Below are positions 39,001 through 49,544 of a stretch of 64,000 nt of DNA, piece after piece. Below the pieces are notes generated by a model, which saw nothing but the letters and a program-made list of their open reading frames with translations, ran no database searches and was not told the DNA's origin. The stretch comes from Chthonomonadaceae bacterium (GTDB lineage Bacteria > Armatimonadota > Chthonomonadetes > Chthonomonadales > Chthonomonadaceae): contig JANXSG010000024.1 of assembly GCA_025352825.1 (NCBI GenBank), positions 1 to 64,000 on the forward strand, in the 5' to 3' direction. Numbering within the stretch: position 1 is the stretch's first letter; every line of letters starts with the position of its first letter. Made by a program: the position numbers and the translations under genes.

Positions 39001-41412
39001 ATGCTGCGCTTAGTGGTTCCACTGTTGATATCTTTAATCTGGTGCTGCTCATATGCGCTGGCAGAGACAAGAAATAATAGGAATGATTTGAACACTGCGA
39101 TCGTTGTAATACCACAAAAACTATCTGCACACGCTCTCAAAGCTGTCAACATGCTCGTTGAAGAGGTGGAGAAACGGACGCAGATAAGATGGAATATAAC
39201 TCATGAATGGCCTGAAGCGAACACTCCCGTGATTGCTGTCGGGCTCAACTCCGATTTCCAGATGTTCGCTCCGGAGTATGCCTCTCTGCTGGATCACTCC
39301 CCAATTTCTAAACGTGCAGAAGGATACCAGATACGCACCACTTCTAAAAAGAGTGTCTTGAATACTGCGGTGGTGCTTGTCTCTGGAAACGATGAGAGAG
39401 GTGTTCTGTTCGGGCTGGGAAGGCTGCTCAGGAACCTTCAAATGGAACGGCAGCTCATTGCTCTTTTGGGTGAAATGAATATCTCCTCCTCTCCCCATTC
39501 GAAAATCCGGGGGCATCAGCTCGGTTATCGTCCAAAAACAAACTCCTATGATGGCTGGAATCTGGCTCAGTGGGATCAGTATATCCGTGAATTGGCGGTG
39601 TTTGGCGCGAACTCTATCGAGCTAATCCCACCCCGCTCAGATGACGACGCTGACAGTCCGCACTTTCCCCTACCGCCTATGGAAACCATGATCGGCATGT
39701 CGAAGATAATTGATTCGTACGGGTTAGATGTCTGGATCTGGTACCCCGCGATGGATAAGGACTACTCCGATCCTGCAACCGTAGAATTTGCGTTGAAAGA
39801 GTGGGGAGACGTCTTCAAAAAGCTCCCCCGTATCGATGCCGTCTTAGTTCCTGGAGGAGACCCTGGGCACACGCAGCCAAAATATCTGATGTACCTGCTG
39901 GAGAAAGAGGCGGAAATCCTGCATCAGACTCATCCAAAGGCGCAGATGTGGGTGGCTCCCCAGGGTTTTTCACAAGTTTGGCTGGACGAATTTTTGCAAA
40001 TTCTGCGTGATGAGGATCCGAAATGGCTGCATGGAATCGTGTTCGGACCGCAGGTGAGAGTCAGCCTTCCCAGGCTTCGTCAGATGATACCTGCACGCTT
40101 CCCGATTCGCCACTACCCGGATATCACCCACAGCAAGATATGCCAGTATCCTGTTCCCAACTGGGATTTGGCCTATGCACTAACAGAAGGGCGGGAAGGA
40201 ATCAATCCTCGGCCGTTGGGGGAAGCCCAGATTATACACGCTTTCCAAAAGTACACAGAGGGATCGATTACTTACTCAGAAGGCTGTAACGATGATGTGA
40301 ACAAGACGGTCTGGAGTGCGCTCGAGTGGGACCCGGATATGCCTGTGGTAGATGTTCTTCGTGATTACAGCCGATTCTACATTGGAGAACGATTTACGGA
40401 ATCGTTTGCTCAAGGACTGCTCGCTCTTGAACGCAACTGGCAGGGGCCGCTCTCCACGAACGAAGGCGTGGCCACGACCTTGCATCAGTTTCAAGCGTTG
40501 GAGCGAGCCGCCACCCCTCAGAACCGGTTGAACTGGCGATTTCAGCAGGCCCTCTATCGTGCTTATTACGATGCCTACGTACGCAGCCGATTGAACTATG
40601 AGCAGGAGATCGAAGCTAGAGCAATGGAGATTCTTGGCAAAGCAAAATCAATTGGCTCGATCACTGCGATTGATGACGCGGAGAAACTGATTAATTCTGC
40701 CCCGAAAGCAAATATTTCGGCTAACCTGCGATCCCGCGTATTCGAACTTGGAGAAGCGTTGTTCCAGAGCATTCATATGCAGCTGAGTGTTGAGCGATAC
40801 CAGGCGATCGCAGTGGAAAGAGGCGCAAATCTGGACAGCATTGATGAGCCGCTTAATAACAGGTTGTGGCTGAAGGCTCGCTTTGAAGAGATTCGTAAGC
40901 AGACTGATGAGCCATCGAGGCTCAGGCTAATCAAGGAGATCATACATTGGACTGACCCGGGACCTGGAGGCTTTTACGATGAGCCGGGAAATCTGAACCG
41001 CCGTGATCATCTTGTGTCGGGGGCATCGTTTGCAGACGATCCTGGTACTTTCGAAGGGACAAGAATTGGCTTTACAGACCATCCGGGAAGATTAAGCTGG
41101 TCCCGCCATATCGAGTCACTATACGACAACCCTTTGAAAATGCACTATACTAATCTTGACCGGCACGCGTTATTTAAAGTTAGATTAGTCTATGGCGGTG
41201 ATGCGGGCAGAAAAGTGAGAATGATGGCCAACGACACGTTTGAGATACATCCGCTTCAGCTCAAACCAGCCGCCCCTACGCCACTGGAGTTCGACATACC
41301 AATGGCCGCTACAGATTCTGGCGAACTTACGTTAAGCTGGTTTCCCGAACCAGGTAGAGGTGGAAATGGCCGCGGATGCCAGATATCTGAAATATGGCTT
41401 ATTCGAAAGTAG
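39001..41412 (+). CDS. Secreted glycoside-hydrolase-like protein (GH20/GH84-type N-terminal domain plus TIM-barrel-like region)
   Basis: Signal peptide; 'NDERGVLFGLGRLLRNL' typical of GH20/67/84 N-domains; 'RGHQLGYRPKTNSYDGWNLAQWDQYIRELAVFGANSIELIPP'. Confidence 0.65.
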   Translation: MLRLVVPLLISLIWCCSYALAETRNNRNDLNTAIVVIPQKLSAHALKAVNMLVEEVEKRTQIRWNITHEWPEANTPVIAVGLNSDFQMFAPEYASLLDHSPISKRAEGYQIRTTSKKSVLNTAVVLVSGNDERGVLFGLGRLLRNLQMERQLIALLGEMNISSSPHSKIRGHQLGYRPKTNSYDGWNLAQWDQYIRELAVFGANSIELIPPRSDDDADSPHFPLPPMETMIGMSKIIDSYGLDVWIWYPAMDKDYSDPATVEFALKEWGDVFKKLPRIDAVLVPGGDPGHTQPKYLMYLLEKEAEILHQTHPKAQMWVAPQGFSQVWLDEFLQILRDEDPKWLHGIVFGPQVRVSLPRLRQMIPARFPIRHYPDITHSKICQYPVPNWDLAYALTEGREGINPRPLGEAQIIHAFQKYTEGSITYSEGCNDDVNKTVWSALEWDPDMPVVDVLRDYSRFYIGERFTESFAQGLLALERNWQGPLSTNEGVATTLHQFQALERAATPQNRLNWRFQQALYRAYYDAYVRSRLNYEQEIEARAMEILGKAKSIGSITAIDDAEKLINSAPKANISANLRSRVFELGEALFQSIHMQLSVERYQAIAVERGANLDSIDEPLNNRLWLKARFEEIRKQTDEPSRLRLIKEIIHWTDPGPGGFYDEPGNLNRRDHLVSGASFADDPGTFEGTRIGFTDHPGRLSWSRHIESLYDNPLKMHYTNLDRHALFKVRLVYGGDAGRKVRMMANDTFEIHPLQLKPAAPTPLEFDIPMAATDSGELTLSWFPEPGRGGNGRGCQISEIWLIRK

Positions 41413-41560
41413 AGGCCGAAACTGCTTAAGTTACCTTCCTATTCCTCAAACTGGAACGAGGAGACTGAAACAGGGTATTGTATTTGAAATGGTTACTCTG
41501 TTTTCCTCATTCTGCACATTATAGATGAGTGGCTGCGCGCGGTGGTGGAAATAAAACATC

Positions 41561-43375
41561 ATGCAATCAAATCCAGCATTATCCAGAAAACGAGCCGAAA
41601 TACCTATGGGAGCAGATCGGCTAGGTACGGCAATAATATCAGCAAGGCATCGAATTCGGTATCTTTTGACTATCCTAATCGTCTCAAGATCGATTCTCAT
41701 TGGATCCGGGTTGGCATGTCTGCTGGTTGGGCTAAGCAAATTTCGTATTATTGGTGTCCCTTCCGCGTCGCAAGTCTTTCTTCTTCTGTTAATTTCAGTT
41801 CTGATTGGGCTATTGATAGTATTTCTTCACCCGCTTAGTAATCTGGATGTCGCGAAGATGCTCGAACGCCGCACAGATATGAAAGAGCGATTCAGCAGTG
41901 CCCTGGAACTAAATGCGGCAGGATCTGATGCAAACTCAGCATTCCTTGCGGAACAGTTGTCCGATAGCGAACTACGTGCTACGGAAGTGAATATTAAAAT
42001 CGCCTTCCCATCGCGTGTTCCCTGGGAACTGCCCGTAGGTCTGGCGCTCACAATTCTCATAGCCCTGCTATACTTGCTGCCGAATCTGCCATACTTTATG
42101 TCGCCAGGCCAAAAGCAAGATATCGCAGATGTTACAAAGCAGGGAATTGCGATTATTAAGCTTGCAAAAGCTACTCAGAAAACAGCCAATCAACAGAAAC
42201 TCGATGAGACCAAGAAGGCGGCAGAAGAAGCGTGCAAGCTTGGTGAGGCGATGGAAAAAGGAAAGCTGACAAAGAAACAGTCGCTGATTGAGATGCAGAA
42301 ACTTACCCAGAAGATGGAAGAGACTCAGAAAAAGCTAGCCTCAAGCATGCCTCAAAAATCCATTGAGCAGGCGAAAACTGAGTTCAAACGTTCCCTGGAT
42401 CAGAAGCAGCAGGAAGAGCTTGCCCAACAGCAGAAAAAGGATAGCGAAAAGAAAGCTCAGAATTCGAAACATCCTGAAAATTCAAAAAAGCCTGGTGAGA
42501 AGTCGAATCCTGAAGAGCAAAAAAAAGAATCGATCGCGATGAAACAGGCAAAACAAGCTCTGCAGCAGATGGCACAGGCTCTCGCTGACCAGAATACTCA
42601 GCAGATGCAGCAATCAATGGAGAAAATCGCCCAGCAAATGGAATCTGGCCAGATGTCAAAACCAGAGAGGCAGCAGCTTCAGGAACAGCTCAAGCAGCTC
42701 GCCAACGCACTGAAAAATAGTAATATGGACGCCTCCGCAAAACAGCTGGAACAGTTAGCTCAACAGATGTCGCAAAGCAGTGGTAACATGGATCCAAACA
42801 CGCTCCAGCAGATGGCGCAGATGATGAAAAACATTGGAAAAGGGATGGGCAAGGGGCAGGGGATGAGTAAAGCGGAACTGGATATGAAGACCATGGGTGA
42901 ACTTGCAGAAGCTATGAAAAATGGCCGATTGGCAATGTGCATGGGAAAAGGATTTGGAAAACCCGGTTCAGGCGGCGCCGGGGCTGGCCGGGGCTATAAC
43001 GGTTCTGGACATCCTGCCATGGCTATGAAAGACCCGGGGAACACGAATCCTCGGCTGATGGCGATGGCAAAAGCAGAACAGATAAAAGCTCAAGGGAAAG
43101 CCGGCTCTGCCAAGGAATTTGCCAAATATCTCTCAAAAAATGCAGCTTCAGCCAAGCACCTTCCCAATGGTAAAATTGCTGGAACACGCTCACAAAATGG
43201 CAACGAGCTTCAGATATCAATGACTGGTGATCCCGAGCCCACGAAAAGCAACGCTCCCTATTACCAGGTGTATCAGACCAGCAAGCGAGCCGCTGAAAGC
43301 GCCTTGAATAAAGAAAATATTCCGGCAACATACAAAAAGCAAGTGCGGGACTATTTTGACAGCATCCAGCCCTGA
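41561..43375 (+). CDS. Membrane-anchored Gln/Lys/Met-rich coiled-coil protein
   Basis: N-terminal TM helices followed by 'QQMAQALADQNTQQMQQSMEKIAQQMESGQMSKPERQQLQEQLKQLANALK'; resembles DUF4175-type proteins next to MoxR. Confidence 0.7.
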   Translation: MQSNPALSRKRAEIPMGADRLGTAIISARHRIRYLLTILIVSRSILIGSGLACLLVGLSKFRIIGVPSASQVFLLLLISVLIGLLIVFLHPLSNLDVAKMLERRTDMKERFSSALELNAAGSDANSAFLAEQLSDSELRATEVNIKIAFPSRVPWELPVGLALTILIALLYLLPNLPYFMSPGQKQDIADVTKQGIAIIKLAKATQKTANQQKLDETKKAAEEACKLGEAMEKGKLTKKQSLIEMQKLTQKMEETQKKLASSMPQKSIEQAKTEFKRSLDQKQQEELAQQQKKDSEKKAQNSKHPENSKKPGEKSNPEEQKKESIAMKQAKQALQQMAQALADQNTQQMQQSMEKIAQQMESGQMSKPERQQLQEQLKQLANALKNSNMDASAKQLEQLAQQMSQSSGNMDPNTLQQMAQMMKNIGKGMGKGQGMSKAELDMKTMGELAEAMKNGRLAMCMGKGFGKPGSGGAGAGRGYNGSGHPAMAMKDPGNTNPRLMAMAKAEQIKAQGKAGSAKEFAKYLSKNAASAKHLPNGKIAGTRSQNGNELQISMTGDPEPTKSNAPYYQVYQTSKRAAESALNKENIPATYKKQVRDYFDSIQP

Positions 43376-43407
43376 CAACAATTCCCGAAAGGTATTTCAG
43401 ATAATTC

Positions 43408-44415
43408 ATGAGCGAAATCGAGAACCAATCGGCCGAATTCATTGCGAATTTTCGGCGTGTGCGCGAAGAGATAAGTAAAGTGATAGTTGGGAATGAACCC
43501 ATTGTTGAAGGTGTGTTGATATGTCTGATCGCCAACGGACATGCTCTTCTAGAGGGGGTGCCCGGTCTGGGGAAGACACTGCTGGTAAGAACTCTCTCAC
43601 AGGCGCTTGATCTGAGTTTCTCACGAGTACAGTTTACTCCAGATCTAATGCCGGCAGACATCACCGGAACCAACATACTAATAGAGGGAGTGGGCGGGCA
43701 GAAAGAGTTCAAATTTCAGCCTGGGCCAGTATTTGCACACATCGTTCTGGCGGATGAGATCAATCGAGCCACTCCCAAGACTCAATCAGCTATGCTGGAA
43801 GCGATGCAGGAGCACGGGGTGACCGTGGCGGGAATCAGTCATCGGTTGCTCGAGCCTTTTATTGTATTGGCTACTCAGAATCCTATCGAGATGGAGGGTA
43901 CTTACCCTTTGCCGGAAGCTCAGCTCGATAGATTCCTTTTCAAACTCCTCGTGAAATCGCCCACATTTGAAGATCTCTGTGCAATTGTAGATAGAACTAC
44001 AGGGAGCCCGGCAGAGGCTATTTTGCCAGTTCTAGACGGGCCGTCCATACTCAAAATGCGCGCGCTGGCAAGGGAAGTTCCTATGTCGCCTTCCGTGCGT
44101 GAATTCGCCATAAAGCTCGTTCTGGGTACTCAGCCCGACTCCGAATTCGCGCCACCCGAAGTTAAACAGTTTGTCCGCTATGGCTCCAGTCCAAGAGGGG
44201 CACAGGCAGTGGTTGTCGCTGCTAAAATTCGGGCGTTACTCTTTGGCAGGTACAATGTGGCTGTCGAAGATATTGAACAAGTGGCTGCCCCTGCGCTTAG
44301 GCATAGAATGATCCTCAATTTCGAAGGGGAAGCGGATGGGATCTCCGCAGATATTCTTGTCGAGGCAATACTCAAACGTGGAAATTCCGATTCGGAACTC
44401 AAAATCCCAGTTTAG
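43408..44415 (+). CDS. MoxR family AAA ATPase
   Basis: 'LLEGVPGLGKTLLVRTLSQALDLSFSRVQFTPDLMPADITGTNI', 'VLADEINRATPKTQSAMLEAMQE'. Confidence 0.96.
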   Translation: MSEIENQSAEFIANFRRVREEISKVIVGNEPIVEGVLICLIANGHALLEGVPGLGKTLLVRTLSQALDLSFSRVQFTPDLMPADITGTNILIEGVGGQKEFKFQPGPVFAHIVLADEINRATPKTQSAMLEAMQEHGVTVAGISHRLLEPFIVLATQNPIEMEGTYPLPEAQLDRFLFKLLVKSPTFEDLCAIVDRTTGSPAEAILPVLDGPSILKMRALAREVPMSPSVREFAIKLVLGTQPDSEFAPPEVKQFVRYGSSPRGAQAVVVAAKIRALLFGRYNVAVEDIEQVAAPALRHRMILNFEGEADGISADILVEAILKRGNSDSELKIPV

Positions 44416-44418
44416 CAG

Positions 44419-45627
44419 GTGGTGTACACTTTGCTCCTACCTTATGCCAGTGATTATATGCCTACTCGACGCCCGGTCATTACTTGGGCGCTTCTCTTTC
44501 TGACTATTTTTCTAACTGTTCTCATAATGCTAAGTGATCGGTTTGGGGGACAGTGGAACCAGAATCAGATTCTAACTTTGATGGGACTGGTTCCTGCTCA
44601 TTTCAATCCAATCAATCTTTTGACATATCCTTTTTTTCATGAAGGAATTGGGCATGTTCTTATGAATGCCTTCTATCTCTATGTATTTGGCGCTGCAGTA
44701 GAAGAGGCAGTTGGCCCGTGGAAATTTCTATCTTGGTATCTTTTATCTGGCGTGGTGGGGGGTGCGCTTCAGGCATTTGTCACCATCACATTCCTACCTG
44801 CTTCCGCCTATATCCCAATTGTGGGAGCGTCGGCAGCCTGTGCAGGTCTTGTGGGAATTTTTGCAGTACGCTACTACCGTGCAAGGCTTTCGTTCATAGG
44901 TTTGAGATACCGGCCGCATGTAGTTGCAGTGGTTGCACTGTTTCTGGGGGTTGAAATAGTTAGTGGATTCTGGCATATACTGGCGGGTTCTACTGCTGGT
45001 GGAATTGCAAACTGGGCCCATGTGGGAGGATTTATATTTGGTCTTACCGGAGCTCAGCTTCTGCACCTGGGGGAAGACGGGCAACGGGCCTATCTTTCTT
45101 CGGATGCAGTACATGCTATGGATAAAAATCGGCCAGGTATTGCGATTAAGAGATGGGAAATGCTTCTCGCTAAGGAGCCAGAAAATGCTACTGCCCGGGC
45201 AGAACTTGCACGAGCATGGCTGCTTCTCGGCGACAGCGAACAGGCAATCAATCACTATCAACACTCGATACAGGCGCGTCTGCAAAAAAACGAGCGGAAT
45301 GAGGCAGCGCTTCTATATGCTGAGATGCGAGAAAACAATCTTAAGCCTCCTCCACAGCCCACAGGCCAGCTGTTTATTCTAGGCAGTGCACTCGAAGATC
45401 TGGAACAGTTCGATCTAGCCGCTGAGACTTTGCGATCTGCTGCGACCCGTGATCCCCGCTCCCCAGCTACCGAATCCGCCATGCTTAAAGTGATCAGCAT
45501 GTATGTGCATCAGCTCCATCGTTCGGAGGAAGCACGGATCCTTCTGAGAGTGTTTATGGAGAGATTCCCACATAGCCAGTGGAGTTCTCTAGCGGAAGAT
45601 TTAAAAAAGGCGGCTGATCAGGGATGA
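44419..45627 (+). CDS. Rhomboid family intramembrane serine protease with C-terminal TPR-like region
   Basis: 'FFHEGIGHVLMNAFYLYVFG', 'IVGASAACAGLVGIFAVRY', 'ANWAHVGGFIFGL'. Confidence 0.9.
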   Translation: MVYTLLLPYASDYMPTRRPVITWALLFLTIFLTVLIMLSDRFGGQWNQNQILTLMGLVPAHFNPINLLTYPFFHEGIGHVLMNAFYLYVFGAAVEEAVGPWKFLSWYLLSGVVGGALQAFVTITFLPASAYIPIVGASAACAGLVGIFAVRYYRARLSFIGLRYRPHVVAVVALFLGVEIVSGFWHILAGSTAGGIANWAHVGGFIFGLTGAQLLHLGEDGQRAYLSSDAVHAMDKNRPGIAIKRWEMLLAKEPENATARAELARAWLLLGDSEQAINHYQHSIQARLQKNERNEAALLYAEMRENNLKPPPQPTGQLFILGSALEDLEQFDLAAETLRSAATRDPRSPATESAMLKVISMYVHQLHRSEEARILLRVFMERFPHSQWSSLAEDLKKAADQG

Positions 45628-45636
45628 ATACACAAT

Positions 45637-46770
45637 TTAGTAGAGCAGATATGGCTTACTTCGCTTTTGGAACTCACTAATTTCCTCACCAAAGGAACTT
45701 ACGATAGATCTAGCCGGATTTCCATTTTTCAATCTCTTAAATGTGTTTGCATGAACTAACAATCGACCGAACGCCTCAATTTCCCACTTGTCCGGGTAAA
45801 TATGAAAAAGTGCTTCGGCAATGCTAAGTCCCGTTAAGACAGGAATAAACCGGTCTCGACGATCGATCAAAATGTTCACTCCTCCACACACCTCACCCGC
45901 ATGCGTACTCGATTTTGGTTTAAATTTTATTGGAATGAAACGAACACCTGGCAGATTCATTTCGTTTAGATGCAGTGATAATGTTCTTTCATCGATAAAC
46001 GGCGCTCCAATGATCTCAAAGGGTGTATCGCAGCCTCTTCCAACGGAAACATTGGTGGTTTCGAGCAAGCCAATTCCGGGATATAGAAGAGCTTGGGTCA
46101 TCGAACGCATGTTAGGAGAAGGGTTTATCCACGTTAAGCCTGTACTATCCCAATATGTTGATCTGAACCAACCATCTAATTTCACTATTTCCAGGTCTGC
46201 ATGGATTTTCCGTTCAGCATTGAACATCATCGCCAGTTCACCAGCGGTCATTCCATGCCGGATGGGAATTGTGTGGAAAGATGTAAAGCTGAGCTTATCG
46301 CTATCGGCGAGAGGTCCTTCTACAGTGATACCATTAATAGGGTTGGGCCGATCTAGCACCATAAATGGAATCTTGAACTTTGCGGCTGTCTCGAGGCATA
46401 GCCCGAGAGTGCTAATATACGTATAGAAACGACAACCGATATCCTGAATATCGTAGATCAGCAGATCAAGGCCCTGGAGCTGTGCCGCGGTGGGGTGGTT
46501 GCGTTCACCGTAAAGGCTATAGACAGGGAGCCCTGTGTGGGTATCTCGTCCATCAAGTACTTTTTCGTCCAGTTCACCACGCACGCCATGTTCTGGACTG
46601 AACAGACATTTCAACTCCAAATCCGCAGCCTGATGCAGAATATCTATTCCCGAAATCCCGGAATATGCCAGTCCGGTATGATTAGTTATCAGCCCAATTC
46701 GCTTGTTTCTTAATCTAACGAACTCCTCGTGCATGAGTAAGTCGAGTCCAGTTCGTGTATTGTGGAACAT
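45637..46770 (-). CDS. DUF1343 domain protein (NamZ-like exo-beta-N-acetylmuramidase)
   Basis: 'RIGLITNHTGL', 'LFSPEHGVRGELDEKV', 'DTHTGLPVYSLYGERNHPTAAQLQGLDLLIYDIQDIGCRFYTYI'. Confidence 0.9.
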   Translation of the reverse strand: MFHNTRTGLDLLMHEEFVRLRNKRIGLITNHTGLAYSGISGIDILHQAADLELKCLFSPEHGVRGELDEKVLDGRDTHTGLPVYSLYGERNHPTAAQLQGLDLLIYDIQDIGCRFYTYISTLGLCLETAAKFKIPFMVLDRPNPINGITVEGPLADSDKLSFTSFHTIPIRHGMTAGELAMMFNAERKIHADLEIVKLDGWFRSTYWDSTGLTWINPSPNMRSMTQALLYPGIGLLETTNVSVGRGCDTPFEIIGAPFIDERTLSLHLNEMNLPGVRFIPIKFKPKSSTHAGEVCGGVNILIDRRDRFIPVLTGLSIAEALFHIYPDKWEIEAFGRLLVHANTFKRLKNGNPARSIVSSFGEEISEFQKRSKPYLLY

Positions 46771-47185
46771 TAGTTTCTCACTTTCCGTCCAGAAATAATA
46801 CATCAAAAAGCAACATTTTCCGAGATCATGTTTATCTTAGCATATAATTGAACAGGTATTCTGGAGATAATTACTATCTAATACCGGCTCTAGCATCAGA
46901 TCAAACGTGTTGAATTATAATGAATACAGATGATGATGAGTAAAAAAACTCGCAAATATGCATAACTTAAACGTGAATTAATTCCGATTACTTTAAAGTA
47001 TTCAAAGTATATTAGTAACTATTTGACTTCTGTATAACGTATGGTTCATCTATGTCTTCAGGGTTAGTTGAAGACACCATCTATTCAGTGCATTGCTGCT
47101 TGTAATACACAGGGGCAGCGCCTGTGAATGAACACCTTAGGCTGTTGCTGAGGTGTTCATCCTACTTTCCAAAGGAGCGTGGATT

Positions 47186-47479
47186 ATGCAAGGAAAAAGT
47201 AATCAAGTGGGTCGGTCTGCAAAGACAGAGAGTAACAATCAGATTTCACTGGATGATTCGGATATGACGGGCGGTCGTGGCTGGCACGGTAATTCCGAAG
47301 GTCATGCTGCTGCCGGCAAAAAAGGTGGAGAAACTGTTGCTAAAGACAAGCAGCATATGGCTGAAATCGGTAGAAGAGGTGGCCAATCTGTATCCAGAGA
47401 CAGAAATCACATGGCTGAGATAGGGCGAAGAGGTGGTAAATCTCGTACCCCGAATTCAGCAAATTCCGCGGCAAAATAG
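47186..47479 (+). CDS. KGG-repeat (stress-induced acidophilic repeat/GsiB-like) protein
   Basis: 'GHAAAGKKGGETVAKDKQHMAEIGRRGGQSVSRDRNHMAEIGRRGGKS' repeats. Confidence 0.85.
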   Translation: MQGKSNQVGRSAKTESNNQISLDDSDMTGGRGWHGNSEGHAAAGKKGGETVAKDKQHMAEIGRRGGQSVSRDRNHMAEIGRRGGKSRTPNSANSAAK

Positions 47480-47634
47480 GCATGGCCACCAGGTATTTGA
47501 CGTCTGCATATAAACGTTTGCGATACAAAATCAGCCAAGATGATTCCGTATGCAGGATTATTCTTTCTGTAAGTTAAATAATAACCCTGGTTAGAAAACT
47601 GACCATAACTCGCAGCGGTTGGTTTTAGGAGTGT

Positions 47635-48219
47635 GTGCCCTTGGAACCATGGAAGATTTTAATCGCGGAAGACGAACAGCTCACCAGGACAATAATCCGT
47701 ACCAGGCTGGAAAGGCTCGGACATATTGTTATCGGCGAAGCTGAAGATGGCCAGCAGGCCGTGGAAGCAGCGCGTCTCTATAAACCAGACGCTATTATAA
47801 TGGATATCAAGATGCCCATGATGGATGGTATTGAGGCTGCCAGGCAAATAATGGCTGAAAAGCCGTGCGCTATTCTGTTTCTGAGCTCATTTAACGAGCA
47901 GGAGCTAGTCGATCAGGCAGGAGAAACTGGCGCTCTTGCTTTTCTGATGAAGCCATTTCGTAAAGAGGATCTGGGGCCTGCATTGGAGATGGCTGTACGG
48001 CGTTTCCGACAGATGCAGTCTCAGACAAAAGAGATCGACGAATTAAAAGATGCTATCGAGACGCGAAAACTTATTGAACGCGCAAAGGGCATCCTTATGG
48101 ATAGGCATCAGATGAGCGAAGGGGAAGCGTTCAAACGTATTCACTTCCAGGCAAGAAATCAGAATAAAAAAATGCGTGAGATTGCACAGAGCATCATCAC
48201 TGCTGCAGACCTAATCTGA
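47635..48219 (+). CDS. Response regulator with ANTAR RNA-binding output domain
   Basis: Receiver 'ILIAEDEQLTRTIIRTRLE...IIMDIKMPMMDG...MKPFRKEDL'; ANTAR 'LIERAKGILMDRHQMSEGEAFKRIHFQARNQNKKMREIAQSII'. Confidence 0.93.
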   Translation: MPLEPWKILIAEDEQLTRTIIRTRLERLGHIVIGEAEDGQQAVEAARLYKPDAIIMDIKMPMMDGIEAARQIMAEKPCAILFLSSFNEQELVDQAGETGALAFLMKPFRKEDLGPALEMAVRRFRQMQSQTKEIDELKDAIETRKLIERAKGILMDRHQMSEGEAFKRIHFQARNQNKKMREIAQSIITAADLI

Positions 48220-48220
48220 A

Positions 48221-48880
48221 GTGGATGACCGTACTCGAAAGCTAGCTCAAGCGCCCAGAATTACCCTTGCTTCGGCTTCTCCTCGGCGAAGGGAGCTTAT
48301 GAGTCTGTTGGGCGTTCCATTTGATGTCATTCCCAGCTTATTCGAGGAGCCTACGAATATCAATGCTCCTGTGGATCTCGCCGGATTTGTTAAGGATCTC
48401 GCATTGGGTAAGGCTCTTGAAGTGTGGGAAAGAACGCATCTTCCCATTATTCTGGGAGCGGATACGATTGTAGCTATTTCTGATCACGAGATGGGCATCC
48501 CTATTGGGAAACCCCGTGACCGTGATGATGCTGCAAGAATGCTGCGTCTGCTCTCCGGAAGATGGCACTCTGTTTTCACTGGATTGGCGCTATTGAGGGC
48601 AGACCAAAGTAATTCTGGCTATACCGCTTACTCTTCAGCCGTGGAGACGCGTGTACTTTTTCGAGCGTTGTCGGAGAGTATGATTTCCGACTATATGGAT
48701 ACAGGTGAGCCATTTGATAAAGCCGGGGCCTATGGAGCACAGGGATTTGCAGCCCCATTTATTGAGAAATTTGACGGCGATTTTTACAATGTGGTGGGTC
48801 TGCCAGTTTGTGAAGTGGGAAAGCTATGCGAAAGAGCGGGTATTGAGTGGTGGAATCATCGAGAACACATGACGTTTTGA
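48221..48880 (+). CDS. maf: Maf family nucleotide pyrophosphatase
   Basis: 'LASASPRRRELMSLLGVPFDVI', 'GADTIVAI', 'GEPFDKAGAYGAQGFA'. Confidence 0.94.
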   Translation: MDDRTRKLAQAPRITLASASPRRRELMSLLGVPFDVIPSLFEEPTNINAPVDLAGFVKDLALGKALEVWERTHLPIILGADTIVAISDHEMGIPIGKPRDRDDAARMLRLLSGRWHSVFTGLALLRADQSNSGYTAYSSAVETRVLFRALSESMISDYMDTGEPFDKAGAYGAQGFAAPFIEKFDGDFYNVVGLPVCEVGKLCERAGIEWWNHREHMTF

Positions 48881-48901
48881 ATTCAGTGTAAAATGTTCCT
48901 C

Positions 48902-48931
48902 TTGACTAAATGGGCATTCAGCCTGTACAAT
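48902..48931 (+). promoter_or_regulatory. Sigma70-like promoter upstream of tRNA-Arg
   Basis: TTGACT-18 nt-TACAAT immediately upstream of the tRNA. Confidence 0.6.
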
Positions 48932-48951
48932 AGTGATTGTTATAAGAATTA

Positions 48952-49024
48952 GCGCTCGTAGCTCAGTGGATAGAGCGACAGGTTGCGGACCTGTAGGCCG
49001 GGGGTTCGAGTCCCTTCGAGCGCA
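48952..49024 (+). tRNA. tRNA-Arg (anticodon GCG)
   Basis: Cloverleaf: acceptor GCGCTCG/CGAGCGC, anticodon arm ACAGG-TTGCGGA-CCTGT, TTCGAGT T-loop. Confidence 0.93.
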
Positions 49025-49106
49025 CTCATAGTAATCCAATCGCCCTGGCTGCCAATCGCAGGCAGGGCGATATTCTTTGAACTATAATGTATTCAAATTT
49101 ATTTCT

Positions 49107-49179
49107 GCCTACGTAGCTCAGTGGATAGAGCGCCTCCGTCCTAAGGAGGGCGTCGGGGGTTCGATTCCCTCCGTGGGCA
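49107..49179 (+). tRNA. tRNA-Arg (anticodon CCT)
   Basis: Acceptor GCCTACG/CGTGGGC, anticodon arm CCTCC-GTCCTAA-GGAGG, TTCGATT T-loop. Confidence 0.94.
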
Positions 49180-49544
49180 TTTTTTGATCCTCGAAACTGT
49201 AATTTTGAGATCAAATACGTGCAATAAGCACACCCGTTAGTCTCCAAAAATCAACACTATGGAGACAGCACTTGAATAATAGACGCGCTCCTTTCGCTTT
49301 TCCGGCGAGGGAAGATACACGCCCTCCTTTTTCAGTAGAGGAGATTGAGATAGACGATCTTAGGAAGTATACTGATAGATGGTTGATGGTTTGTGAAATC
49401 AATCAGTTCAGCCAAACAAGTAGTGATTGACGCCCTCCCTGTATAAATGAGGATGGCAATATTAGACGCCCTCCCTACCATAAAATTGATGTTGGTTTTT
49501 GGGGTATACTGAGATCAAAATGTGGTTTTTGAGATCAAAATGCA

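Noticed and set aside
43023-43712. 229-aa minus-strand ORF over the coiled-coil/MoxR junction
   Set aside because: Antisense to MoxR motifs; no coherent family signature
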